From Candidatus Dojkabacteria bacterium CG_4_10_14_0_2_um_filter_Dojkabacteria_WS6_41_15 (lineage in GTDB: Bacteria > Patescibacteriota > Dojkabacteria > GCA-002793355): a stretch of 26,705 nucleotides of DNA. Shown piece by piece: positions 6,765-14,585 of this stretch. Numbering within the stretch: position 1 is the stretch's first letter; each line of letters starts with the position of its first letter. Both the position numbers and the translations under genes were made by a program. The stretch is from NCBI GenBank assembly GCA_002793355.1, contig PFQB01000052.1:1-26705 (forward strand), given 5' to 3'. Under the pieces are notes generated by a model. That model worked only from the letters and a program-made list of their open reading frames with translations, did no database searches and was not told where the DNA came from.

Positions 6765-8204
6765 ATGGTCTACGAACTAATCATTGGTTTAGAAATCCAC
6801 ATTCATGCGAAAACAAAGTCGAAAATGTTCTGCCGTTGCGACGCAAAATACTTTAGCGCGCCACCAAATAGCCACGTGTGCCCAGTTTGTCTGGGATTGC
6901 CCGGCGCGCTGCCCGTTCCAAACAAAAAAGCGATAGAGCAGTGCATTAAGCTTTCCCTTGCTCTCGGGTGCAACATCAACAAATTTTCAAAATTTGACCG
7001 CAAAAACTACTTCTATCCCGATTTGCCGAAAGGTTACCAGATTTCGCAGTACGATCTGCCTTTTGGCTACGAAGGCAATGTCGAAATTGAGTCGACAGCA
7101 GGTACAAAAAGTATTCGTATCACTCGGGTACACATGGAAGAAGACACAGGGAAGTCGATACATTCAGGAGCGAAAACCATGCTGGACTTTAATAAGTCAG
7201 GCGTTCCCTTGGTTGAGGTGGTTACCGAACCAGATTTCCGCGAAATTAAAGACGTTACCTTCTTTGCAAAACGTCTTCGACAAACCGTCAAATATATCGG
7301 TGTTAGCGATGCGGATATGGAAAAAGGGCAAATGCGCTTTGAAGTGAACATGTCGCTTCGCAAAGTGGGCGAAGCTGCCTTGCCAAAATATAAAGTCGAA
7401 GTCAAAAATATCGGCTCCATTTCAGTCCTCGAGAAAGTTATTGCTTACGAATTAAAGCGTCAAAGTGAACTGCTCGACAAAGGTGAAACCCCCGTCCAAG
7501 AAACCCGTGGTTTGCGCGATTTAACCGGTGTTACGCACTCTCAGCGAATTAAAGAAGAATCCAATGATTATCGCTACTTCCCTGAACCGGATATTCCGCC
7601 GATCACGTTTACCGATGAGCAAATTTTTGCCAATCGTGAAACCATGTGTGAATTGCCAACCGATAAGAAAGCTCGTTATATGAAGGATTGTGGACTTGAT
7701 AGCGCATTGGCCGAAACTCTAATTGCAACAAAAGGTCGCGCCGAATGGTTCGAACAAGCAATTGAAGGCGTTACCGACAACAAAGTAGTTTCGCAAATTG
7801 CTAAGTGGTTTGTTGGCGATGTTATAGCCTTTATGAACGCGAACAAGGTCAAACTCGCGCAATTAAAGCTGTCGCACGAAATGTTGCGCGAATTAGTCGA
7901 ACTGTTGAATCTTGGCAAAATTTCTTCGACCATTGCGAAGCAAATTTTGCCAGAAATGCTAGAAACCGGCAAAAAAGCCAGCGTCATTGTCAAAGAAAAA
8001 GGCCTAGAAGTCGTCAACGACGAAGGCGCCATCAACGAAATCGTCAAAAAAGTGATCGCAGCCAATCCAAAAGTTCTCGAAGATATGAAAAAGAATCCTG
8101 CAGCCTACAAATTCCTAATCGGCCAAGTCATGAAGGAGATGCAGGGGAAGGCAAATCCTCAGGTTGTTGATAAAGCGATACTGGAAGCATTGCAAGAGAA
8201 ATAG
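6765..8204 (+). CDS. gatB: Asp/Glu-tRNA amidotransferase subunit B
   Basis: The tRNA-binding and kinase/transamidase subunit, 479 residues, full length. It opens with YELIIGLEIHIHAKTKSKMFC and has the zinc-type cysteines C23, C25, C39 and C42 (HVCPVCLGLPGALP). VHMEEDTGKSIH, DFNKSGVPLVEVVTEPD and the EESNDYRYFPEPDIPP block are hallmark GatB sequences. The C-terminal YqeY-like helical tail is present. AGGAGG (6750-6755) precedes ATG 6765 by 9 nt. It completes a compact gatCAB operon. The lack of any GatD/E features fits the bacterial three-subunit enzyme. Confidence 0.97.
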   Translation: MVYELIIGLEIHIHAKTKSKMFCRCDAKYFSAPPNSHVCPVCLGLPGALPVPNKKAIEQCIKLSLALGCNINKFSKFDRKNYFYPDLPKGYQISQYDLPFGYEGNVEIESTAGTKSIRITRVHMEEDTGKSIHSGAKTMLDFNKSGVPLVEVVTEPDFREIKDVTFFAKRLRQTVKYIGVSDADMEKGQMRFEVNMSLRKVGEAALPKYKVEVKNIGSISVLEKVIAYELKRQSELLDKGETPVQETRGLRDLTGVTHSQRIKEESNDYRYFPEPDIPPITFTDEQIFANRETMCELPTDKKARYMKDCGLDSALAETLIATKGRAEWFEQAIEGVTDNKVVSQIAKWFVGDVIAFMNANKVKLAQLKLSHEMLRELVELLNLGKISSTIAKQILPEMLETGKKASVIVKEKGLEVVNDEGAINEIVKKVIAANPKVLEDMKKNPAAYKFLIGQVMKEMQGKANPQVVDKAILEALQEK

Positions 8205-8221
8205 ATTATTGGTAACTAGCT

Positions 8222-8695
8222 ATGGGATTCGGAGGCGAAGGTGGTGAGCCACCACGATATAGAAGTAATGGAGGTGCAAGTGGTCCTCGTGAATCAGATC
8301 CATACCGCGCAAGAAGCATACCTGCAATTGATGCACTCCCTCGCCGACCGGTTGAAGCTGCTGAAAAAGTAATGACTAATGATGAAGCGTTAGCAGCATA
8401 TCAAAAAGCTCAGGGTTCACTACGAATACGACGATTCGAACTCGAGGTGAGAGCCATGATAGATAGCGTTCCTGGTCGCCATAGCAAAGAGGACGTAAAA
8501 GCTCAACCTTGGCATCATGCCGCGGATAGTTTAGAAGAAGAGATCACAAGAAAAAAAGAAAAAGTATATGCTGTCGCGAAGGCAAGACTTGAGCAAATGG
8601 GAATTCCACTGCCAGAAAAACGAAAAGGTTTGAAATATAACCATAATGATCCAATGGCAGTTTCTGCCGCGAACTTCATGATGCAACCCGCCTAG
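8222..8695 (+). CDS. Hypothetical protein with Gly/Pro-rich N-terminus (157 aa)
   Basis: No family is recognised. The first 45 residues are low-complexity (Gly, Pro, Ser, Arg: GFGGEGGEPPRYRSNGG) and probably disordered. The remainder is helical and charged (MTNDEALAAYQKAQGSLRIRRFELEVRAMID and a long EEEITRKKEKVYAVAKARLEQMG helix). It is likely soluble. It begins 17 bp after gatB without a Shine-Dalgarno sequence and might be read from the gat transcript. It ends just upstream of the operator of the TrmB-type gene. Confidence 0.6.
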   Translation: MGFGGEGGEPPRYRSNGGASGPRESDPYRARSIPAIDALPRRPVEAAEKVMTNDEALAAYQKAQGSLRIRRFELEVRAMIDSVPGRHSKEDVKAQPWHHAADSLEEEITRKKEKVYAVAKARLEQMGIPLPEKRKGLKYNHNDPMAVSAANFMMQPA

Positions 8696-8702
8696 CCTGT
8701 TG

Positions 8703-8741
8703 CTACGTAGTGCCAAGTTGACACTAAAGACCACTACGTAG
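8703..8741. promoter_or_regulatory. Inverted-repeat operator at the TrmB-type promoter
   Basis: CTACGTAGTG (8703-8712) and its exact reverse complement CACTACGTAG (8732-8741) lie with centres 29 bp apart. Each half is itself built on the palindrome CTACGTAG. The pair brackets the -35 box, and the second half abuts the -10 box. This is the expected layout for autorepression by a dimeric regulator. Confidence 0.7.
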
Positions 8742-8747
8742 TATAAT
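8718..8747 (+). promoter_or_regulatory. Consensus promoter of the TrmB-type regulator
   Basis: TTGACA (8718-8723), 18 bp, TATAAT (8742-8747). ATG 8753 follows after 5 nt, again leaderless. Confidence 0.8.
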
Positions 8748-8752
8748 CTTTC

Positions 8753-9529
8753 ATGCAACTAAAAAAGTCACTTGAAGAATTAGGGCTCACTCAAAATGAA
8801 ATCACCGTATATACGTACTTGGTTTCTAAGGGCGAAAGCTACGGAAACCAAATATACAAAGACAACTCTCTTGACAAGTCGGCTTCGTATAAGGCAATTA
8901 CGGCACTTATCAGCAAGGGTTTTATTGTTTCCTCAGCTGATTCGCGTAATCAATTATATAAAATTTCTCCTAAAGAAAAAATTGTCTCTATTTTTAAACA
9001 AAAAAAAGCTGAAGTAGAAAACTCGAAACTAAGTTTCCTTACCGCACTGGCAGATGTAGAACAATATTCTGCAGACCATTATCATGATGAAAATGTGCAG
9101 GTATTTACTGGCGCAGACGCAATAGACCGATATCATCGGGAATTGATAAAAGGTGATGTGACATTAATTCGTGATCTTGCAGCTTCCAGTATTGCACTTG
9201 CGGTCGCGGGTGACAAAAAGCAATTAGATAAAACCATGTCCTGGTTTATAAAGGAACGTGTTTCTCGAGGTATTCAGATTCGAGTTATGTATGATAAAGA
9301 ATCAACACCCGATGAATATGATGTCAGTAATGTGTCACTTTTAAAGGAATGCCGACGTTATCAAAAAATTCTCAATCATCAATCAATGTTTTCAACGTTC
9401 GGAGACCGAGTTGGTTTTACCACATTGAAAAACGGCAAGTATTGGGCTTTAGTAATAAAAGATCCCCTTATCGTTGGTTTGCTGAATAGTATTTACGACG
9501 CGATGTGGGAAGAATCAGAAATTGTATAA
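8753..9529 (+). CDS. TrmB-family transcriptional regulator
   Basis: Residues 1-70 are a TrmB-type winged helix: LKKSLEELGLTQNEITVYTYLVSKGESYGNQIYKD, a recognition helix SASYKAITALISKGF and a wing NQLYKISPKEK. A coiled segment (KQKKAEVENSKLSFLTAL) links to a C-terminal domain with VQVFTGADAIDRYHREL, resembling the PLD-like sensor domain of this family. TrmB proteins bind DNA as dimers and respond to small ligands, often sugars. The ligand is unknown here. A consensus promoter overlapped by a perfect inverted repeat suggests autoregulation. The aldo/keto-reductase-like gene follows after 8 bp and may be co-transcribed. Confidence 0.85.
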   Translation: MQLKKSLEELGLTQNEITVYTYLVSKGESYGNQIYKDNSLDKSASYKAITALISKGFIVSSADSRNQLYKISPKEKIVSIFKQKKAEVENSKLSFLTALADVEQYSADHYHDENVQVFTGADAIDRYHRELIKGDVTLIRDLAASSIALAVAGDKKQLDKTMSWFIKERVSRGIQIRVMYDKESTPDEYDVSNVSLLKECRRYQKILNHQSMFSTFGDRVGFTTLKNGKYWALVIKDPLIVGLLNSIYDAMWEESEIV

Positions 9530-9537
9530 AAATACGC

Positions 9538-10380
9538 ATGTCATTACCAACCATTAACATATTTAGCAAGCAGATGCCAAAACTCGGCATTGGGACGTGG
9601 GGAATTGGGGGGTATATGACAAAAAGCCCATATTCTGATTACATTAACGAGATTACTCAAATAAAATTCCAAATAAGCAAAGGATTGTCGTTGATTGATT
9701 GTTGGATTGCACAAGGGGAAGGAGGTTCGTTGGAATTGATTCGTCAGGCAATTGAGGAGTTTGATCGGCAGAAGCTGACTCTGATGTGTAAATTTGATAT
9801 TCACAAATACAAGAATGCAACGGAATTGGAAGTGATTTTCCAGCAATATCTAAAACAGTTGAACACAGATTACTTGGATGTTTTTGAGATTCACAGGCCC
9901 GTATTTTCTGCAGTTTCAGAAAAGGAAGTGGAGAGTTTTCTGAAGGAGAAAATAAAAACAAGGAAAATTCGTGCGTTCGCCGTATCTAATGCAACAAGTA
10001 ACGATCTCATAAACATCGGAAAAAAGATGAGTGTTCCAATTGGCGCGGTCGAAATCTTGTACAACATATTCGACCGCGAAAGTGAATCAAACGGGACAAT
10101 TGCTTATTGTCAGAAGAAGAAAATCCCAATAATTGCCTATCGCCCGTTAAATCGTGGTATGAGCAATATTGCCCATACAATTGAAGACTTCGGGAAGATC
10201 GTCTCAAAATATAATGCAACCCCCAATCAAGTTGCACTTAACTGGCTCCTGAAAAAAGAAGGTGTGATGGCCTTGCTAAAGAGTTCCAATCGAGCGCATA
10301 TTAACGAAAATCTTGATAGTATGGCGTTCGAACTTTCGCTTGAGGATTGTCAGGTAATTGATAGTTTGAAACTACGATAA
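9538..10380 (+). CDS. Aldo/keto-reductase-like protein lacking the catalytic Tyr
   Basis: A 280-residue AKR barrel. It starts MPKLGIGTWGIGG and has the family order of motifs. The usual IDTAxxYG reads IDCWIAQG: Asp54 is kept but the proton-donor Tyr is Gln59. Lys85 (LMCKFDI) and His119 (FEIHRP) of the tetrad remain, and the NADPH-side end (ALLKSSNRAHINENLDSM) is recognisable. It may bind NADPH without normal reduction, or use another donor. ATG 9538 is chosen over GTG 9505, which would overlap the regulator gene; TATAAA (9525-9530) lies 7 nt upstream. It is adjacent to the TrmB-type gene, so co-regulation is likely. Confidence 0.8.
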   Translation: MSLPTINIFSKQMPKLGIGTWGIGGYMTKSPYSDYINEITQIKFQISKGLSLIDCWIAQGEGGSLELIRQAIEEFDRQKLTLMCKFDIHKYKNATELEVIFQQYLKQLNTDYLDVFEIHRPVFSAVSEKEVESFLKEKIKTRKIRAFAVSNATSNDLINIGKKMSVPIGAVEILYNIFDRESESNGTIAYCQKKKIPIIAYRPLNRGMSNIAHTIEDFGKIVSKYNATPNQVALNWLLKKEGVMALLKSSNRAHINENLDSMAFELSLEDCQVIDSLKLR

Positions 10381-10400
10381 TTCAGCTATAGGCCGTTTTA

Positions 10401-10409
10401 TGGTAAAAT
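10401..10409 (+). promoter_or_regulatory. Extended -10 promoter of the ABC gene
   Basis: TGG-TAAAAT at 10401-10409 precedes ATG 10419 by 9 nt. A very short or absent leader is expected. Confidence 0.5.
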
Positions 10410-10418
10410 TCGTCTACA

Positions 10419-11978
10419 ATGTTCAACGTCCTGTTCAACTGGACTGCCTTAGATAGAATAGTTGAAATTCTTGACGAAGATACAATTTCCATTCCGTACA
10501 ATAATTATCGAGCTTCGACTCGCTACTATGCAAAAGTCCAATTCGTTTTGTTGTTCGTTCAATTCCTAATTAATATTGCAGTATATGTCGGAGTCTTTTA
10601 TGGCCGGTTAACCACCAGTACGCTGATACAAATCTCTATCTTTGCGTTGTGCTTTGAATCAATAATGTCATATGTGCAAAACAAGTACTTGTTTATGGCT
10701 GATGACTTATTAGCTATTCAAGTTATTCCACAGATTATTACTACACTGCGGTCAAAGGGTTTCTCTTCTGAAATAATCCAGCCTTTTACTTTCTCTACCT
10801 CGATACTTGCAGGTTATTACTTAAAATTGGTGAACATTGTAAATAGTATTTTGGATATTATTATTGTTATTGCGTTAATGGCCCTGCTAGCCGTTACGGG
10901 GAAGGGAGCGATAATCGTGCCGTTTTTCATCGTCTACATTTTGGTAATGGTAATCGCAGGTTATTTCTTCCGAATAAATATGAAATCGATTGCCGATGCG
11001 ATAATTAATAAGCGAAAAGTTAGCAACAGCGCTATTGCAGTACGGATCTTTTCTCCCTTCGTTTCCAATGCAGGCCAAAATGTGATCGTTCGCTACATGG
11101 TCCCTTATGCAATAATTTCACAACATTATGAATGGTTGCTCCTATTATTCACGGTGTTTGGGCGGGCATCAACCTTGTGGGAATCTCTTTACCAGTTTGA
11201 ACGACTCTCTGAAGCTAGTACAGAAATGCAACGAGCTTTGACTATGGCGATTGAAGTGTCGGACATGCATATCGTCAACAATTGTGGTTATTTGAAACAA
11301 AAACGAAAATGTTCATCCTCGAAAAAGAACAGCTTCTCGGGTATATACTTGGATAAATTCGCCCCAATTTTGCACAAACAAAAACATGCACTCCAGCACA
11401 CGTATACATTTAATTTTTATCCAGGGGTATATCAGCTTATGGGCGCAAATGGCGTGGGAAAGACAACGTTACTTAAAGCCTTAACTTTGCCAGATAATTA
11501 TCTCACAAGCTTTTCAAGCGGGAAAGTGTCATTTGATGGAATGCCTTTTTACACGGAAAATAATTTAAAGCAGCACAGAGTTCGATCGGTTTATATTGGG
11601 CATTTGTCGCTGGTCCCCGCAATCAGATTGCTAGAGGCAGAGGAGGCGAGGAAATATCCACTTATCGCGGAACTCCATGAACATGTGCGTGAACGAAATC
11701 CTAATTCACCGCTGTCGGAAGGGGAGCAAAATGTCATATTGATTTATCACTATTTTTCGGTTGCAGCGGCAATCGGTGCCAGACTTGTCGCTGTCGACGA
11801 GGCGCTTTCAAGAATATATGATGGAAAAGATAAACCGCTTCGGACAGAAGTTATGAGATTTATTTGTGACATGACGAAGAATAATGCAAAACTTGTAACT
11901 ATCATCGTCGATCACCAAACACAAATGAAACGTGCAATCAAATTGCTAATGACCAGAACAGAAATTAATCCATTATAG
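10419..11978 (+). CDS. One-piece ABC transporter-like protein
   Basis: A membrane half (residues about 40-250) with hydrophobic spans near 41-61, 68-86, 140-160, 165-184 and 236-248 is fused to a short ABC ATPase (about 305-515). Walker A is GANGVGKTT (342-350), the signature is LSEGEQ (432-437), Walker B is RLVAVDEA (455-462) and the H-loop is His499. The usual Q-loop glutamine is not seen: the strand reads VYIGH, with His395. The ATPase is compact. The layout suggests a homodimeric exporter-like protein, with substrate unknown. Its last 14 bases overlap the convergent Fic-like gene. It could have been gathered into one accessory set with the TrmB-type and AKR genes. Confidence 0.75.
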   Translation: MFNVLFNWTALDRIVEILDEDTISIPYNNYRASTRYYAKVQFVLLFVQFLINIAVYVGVFYGRLTTSTLIQISIFALCFESIMSYVQNKYLFMADDLLAIQVIPQIITTLRSKGFSSEIIQPFTFSTSILAGYYLKLVNIVNSILDIIIVIALMALLAVTGKGAIIVPFFIVYILVMVIAGYFFRINMKSIADAIINKRKVSNSAIAVRIFSPFVSNAGQNVIVRYMVPYAIISQHYEWLLLLFTVFGRASTLWESLYQFERLSEASTEMQRALTMAIEVSDMHIVNNCGYLKQKRKCSSSKKNSFSGIYLDKFAPILHKQKHALQHTYTFNFYPGVYQLMGANGVGKTTLLKALTLPDNYLTSFSSGKVSFDGMPFYTENNLKQHRVRSVYIGHLSLVPAIRLLEAEEARKYPLIAELHEHVRERNPNSPLSEGEQNVILIYHYFSVAAAIGARLVAVDEALSRIYDGKDKPLRTEVMRFICDMTKNNAKLVTIIVDHQTQMKRAIKLLMTRTEINPL

Positions 11979-13020
11979 TGTCTGTTTCTTCGAGAAGTTC
12001 GTGATTTGGTAATTCCCCTGGTGTAGGCAGTTGCGCCAGAATGTACGAGGTTCCTCTCCCTTTTCCAACGGCCTTAATCAAGCCTTTTTTGCTTAAATCG
12101 TCGAGGTCGCGGAAGGCGGTCGCTATCGCAACATTCATCATTTCCGCATACTTCTTACGAGGTAACTTTTTATGTTGCTTGAAATAGGTAAGAATCTTTA
12201 GTTGCCGATCATTTAATGATGCCCTAATATGCGGAGCAATTGAAGATTGATGCTCTAGCGCGTCGTGAATGGTTTCAACTTGGATTGAGTATTCTTTTAC
12301 CAACTTTTCTAGGAATTGTGTAAAGTGAGTAGGGGAGGGATCAAACGTAAAATCGGTTCGTTTCATCGTTTTTAGGCAAGAAGACATGACAGAAACAGTG
12401 CCAGAAATCCAATAAGGTGTGGGTTTTACGATAGAGTAGGTACTAAGCAGTGCGGTTTGCAGATTAAATTGCAGAAATGGGTAGCTGGAGATCAGGTGAT
12501 ATGCGGTCATTCCAGCAAGAAGTAGTGGATGGATATTTTCGTCTGGGTAAGAAAGTAATTGCCGAATATCGGTCCAAAGTTGATATGTTGGATGCGTCGT
12601 TCTGGTGCGAAGCCCATCCTGAGTGTAGGTTGGTGTTTCGTGTGGAGCCCGAACTTTGCCTTCTTCCCAGAAATCGCTGAAACCGTCGGAAAGTAGTTTG
12701 TTTTCATGCTGCATAACCGCCGTTGTAAAGCTATGCTCGCGCATACTTCGTACGTACTTCATTGCTGCAATACAGTTTTTCAATAGTCGGAAGTGCTGCG
12801 GCGCTGTTTGCCCTTCGGGGGAGTCCAGCAAATCTTTTGCGTCGTCTACGTTGAGCGTCAGCTCCATCGACGACGCCAGCGTAAGTAAATCGGTAATTTG
12901 CGTGTCCCGCGCCTGTTTTTTATAAAAGGCGGTATGGTCGGCTGTTCGTGGCAAAGTCGCGATGGTTCTCTCAATTAAGGTCAATTGAGAAACGAGGGTG
13001 TGAGAGATGGGTAATTCCAT
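11965..13020 (-). CDS. Degenerate Fic protein with C-terminal winged helix
   Basis: The plan matches Fic proteins that end in a winged helix. IHPLLLAGMTAYHLISSYPF (residues 163-182) is the helix before the Fic loop, but the HPFxxGNGR catalytic loop reads YPFLQFNLQ: the essential His is Tyr180, and the Gly, Asn-Gly and Arg positions are gone. AMP transfer is therefore not expected. The C-terminal domain (about 268-330) is intact: LNDRQLKILTYF, ATAFRDLDDLSKKGLIKAVGKGRGTSYIL. The protein probably survives as a DNA-binding regulator. ATG 13020 follows TGA-TACGAT (extended -10) by 6 nt. It is divergent from the XRE-HAD gene, with 89 bp between starts. Confidence 0.75.
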   Translation of the reverse strand: MELPISHTLVSQLTLIERTIATLPRTADHTAFYKKQARDTQITDLLTLASSMELTLNVDDAKDLLDSPEGQTAPQHFRLLKNCIAAMKYVRSMREHSFTTAVMQHENKLLSDGFSDFWEEGKVRAPHETPTYTQDGLRTRTTHPTYQLWTDIRQLLSYPDENIHPLLLAGMTAYHLISSYPFLQFNLQTALLSTYSIVKPTPYWISGTVSVMSSCLKTMKRTDFTFDPSPTHFTQFLEKLVKEYSIQVETIHDALEHQSSIAPHIRASLNDRQLKILTYFKQHKKLPRKKYAEMMNVAIATAFRDLDDLSKKGLIKAVGKGRGTSYILAQLPTPGELPNHELLEETDTIMD

Positions 13021-13026
13021 ATCGTT

Positions 13027-13035
13027 ATCGTATCA
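13027..13035 (-). promoter_or_regulatory. Extended -10 promoter of the Fic-like gene
   Basis: On the minus strand TGA-TACGAT ends 6 nt before ATG 13020. It is divergent from the promoter at 13076-13104. Confidence 0.5.
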
Positions 13036-13056
13036 TAGAATTATGGAAAGAAAAGC

Positions 13057-13091
13057 CTACTCATAGCGAGTAGTATTGACAGTACTAGTAC
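13057..13091. promoter_or_regulatory. Palindromes around the XRE-HAD promoter
   Basis: CTACTC (13057-13062) and GAGTAG (13068-13073) form an inverted repeat just upstream of the -35 box. The perfect palindrome GTACTAGTAC (13082-13091) fills the first part of the spacer between -35 and -10. Either would suit an XRE-type dimer, and RNA polymerase could not bind at the same time. Confidence 0.55.
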
Positions 13092-13104
13092 GCCAATGTA
13101 TAAT
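13076..13104 (+). promoter_or_regulatory. Perfect consensus promoter of the XRE-HAD gene
   Basis: TTGACA (13076-13081), exactly 17 bp, TATAAT (13099-13104). The GTG start at 13110 follows after 5 nt, so the start codon and the transcription start coincide. Confidence 0.8.
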
Positions 13105-13109
13105 TCAGA

Positions 13110-13985
13110 GTGAAATTACCAATTGGTGAAAAAATCAAAATTGCTCGTACTGAAGCGAAGTTGACTCAAAAAGAGCTTGCTGCACGCCTACAATGCACCG
13201 AAGTTATGGTTAGCCGCTACGAATTAGGTGCAGTTGTGGTATCGATAGAGAAACTACAGAAAATTGCGGAAATAGTCAGCAAATCAATCTCGTATTTCTT
13301 TGATCTTGATGGCTCTCGCGAAGCGAAAGTTATAAAAAAATCCGAAATTAAAAAAGTCTTTGTTTTCGACCTTGATGACACACTCGTCGACGGAAGAAAA
13401 TTTTGTGGCGAAACCATTGCTCGAGTGATAACCAGTCAGGTTCCCTCTGCGGATTTCGATCTTATTTGCCAAATTCATGACGCAATTCGCGGAATGGCAA
13501 TTGAAGACCTGTACATCACCATACTAAAAGACCTCAATATAAAGGCAGACATAAAGAAACTTCTTGCTTATGATCGTGTTATTCAGCAAGAAAGCATTTA
13601 CAAAATGAAATTGTTTGATGGGGTTATCGACATGCTCGATTTTCTTAAGTCAAGCGGCAAGAAACTCTATATTTGTACGAATCGTTCACGAATGCTGCTA
13701 GATAAGGTTCTAGAAGAGAACAAAATTGCTCTTTTCTTTGATGACGTAATTTCCTGTGCAGATGCTGGTTACAAGAAACCAAATCCATATTGTTTATCAA
13801 ATCTGATTCAAACAACGGGTGTTCCAATTGAGCAATTTATTTACTTCGGCGACAGTGAGATTGATTCACAATTTGCGCAAAATGCTGGAATTGAGCACAT
13901 TATCTTCGATCAGTATTTGAATAACAACAATCTGTTCACCAAGTTGGTGAATATGTTTTTGGAGAGGAAGAGGGAACAATACTAG
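13110..13985 (+). CDS. XRE-type helix-turn-helix fused to a HAD hydrolase
   Basis: Residues 5-65 are an XRE/Cro helix-turn-helix (GEKIKIARTEAKLTQKELA, then CTEVMVSRYELG as recognition helix). Residues 83-275 are a HAD phosphatase with all four motifs: DLDDT (Asp87, Asp89), YICTN (Thr190), YKKPNP (Lys222/223) and GDSEID (Asp248, Asp252). The HAD part resembles phosphoglycolate- or nucleotidase-like enzymes; the substrate is unknown. A fusion of this kind suggests a regulator that senses or hydrolyses a phosphorylated metabolite. GTG 13110 is the only start that keeps the first helix, and it sits 5 nt after a perfect -10 box. The stop overlaps the convergent gene at 13982 by four bases. Confidence 0.85.
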   Translation: MKLPIGEKIKIARTEAKLTQKELAARLQCTEVMVSRYELGAVVVSIEKLQKIAEIVSKSISYFFDLDGSREAKVIKKSEIKKVFVFDLDDTLVDGRKFCGETIARVITSQVPSADFDLICQIHDAIRGMAIEDLYITILKDLNIKADIKKLLAYDRVIQQESIYKMKLFDGVIDMLDFLKSSGKKLYICTNRSRMLLDKVLEENKIALFFDDVISCADAGYKKPNPYCLSNLIQTTGVPIEQFIYFGDSEIDSQFAQNAGIEHIIFDQYLNNNNLFTKLVNMFLERKREQY

Positions 13986-14548
13986 ACGAGTGATTCGAGT
14001 ACAGCTTTTTGCAATGGCTCAAGAAAGTCAATCGCATCTGTGCCTTCAAATGACGAACAAAAATTTGTTTCTCGGAATGTACCATGAGCAGTGTTTGTCG
14101 ATGTGCGGTTTCGTCGATTATTACCTGCTGTTGCACTTGCACTTTCTACGTCCCAGCTTTCATCAAACCATCTTTTCTTAATTCGGATCTTGTCGATTCC
14201 ATCATCATGGAAATGCATTGCGACAGAAACCTTCGTCTTATCTTGATCTTCCCTAGACATGATATTTAGAGAAATTTCATTCTTGACGTTGTTAATAACG
14301 AGATTTAACCGGTGTCCGTTAACAATAGCAGTGCCACGAATAAACGCCTCTGGCTTGTCACCAAACGTAAAAGCTAAATCTTCAAGCCCTGTGTTGCTTC
14401 CTAGAATATCGGCAAAGTGATCTAAAGCTCGAGCATATCGCTCACATTCAATCTTTGTCACCAGGCTACCTTGTGTTGCCTTGGCATCGGTTAATGCATG
14501 GGTGAAGTGCTCGATAAGACCTTTTCTATTTATTGTGTCCGTTGTCAT
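13982..14548 (-). CDS. Hypothetical protein (188 aa)
   Basis: No family is recognised. The N-terminal half is helical (LIEHFTHALTDAKATQGSL, ALDHFADILG). The middle is a beta-rich stretch (EAFIRGTAIVNGHRLNLVINNVKNEISLNIM and VSVAMHFHDDGIDKIRIKKRWFD). A Ser/Thr/Asn-rich linker precedes a final helix. It is probably soluble. ATG 14548 lies about 28 nt after a minus-strand TATAAT (14577-14582), so this gene, unlike its neighbours, seems to have a short leader. It converges with the XRE-HAD gene over a shared CTAG. Confidence 0.6.
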   Translation of the reverse strand: MTTDTINRKGLIEHFTHALTDAKATQGSLVTKIECERYARALDHFADILGSNTGLEDLAFTFGDKPEAFIRGTAIVNGHRLNLVINNVKNEISLNIMSREDQDKTKVSVAMHFHDDGIDKIRIKKRWFDESWDVESASATAGNNRRNRTSTNTAHGTFRETNFCSSFEGTDAIDFLEPLQKAVLESLV

Positions 14549-14572
14549 TGTTTATTGACGAAAATGTTATCC

Positions 14573-14582
14573 TATAATTATA
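14573..14582. promoter_or_regulatory. Overlapping bidirectional -10 boxes
   Basis: TATAAT reads on the plus strand at 14573-14578 and on the minus strand at 14582-14577. The minus one could serve the hypothetical gene starting at 14548. The plus one is followed by short frames only (ATG 14588 gives MDLELQP), which run antisense to the gene remnant at 14586-14714. Confidence 0.4.
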
Positions 14583-14585
14583 TGC

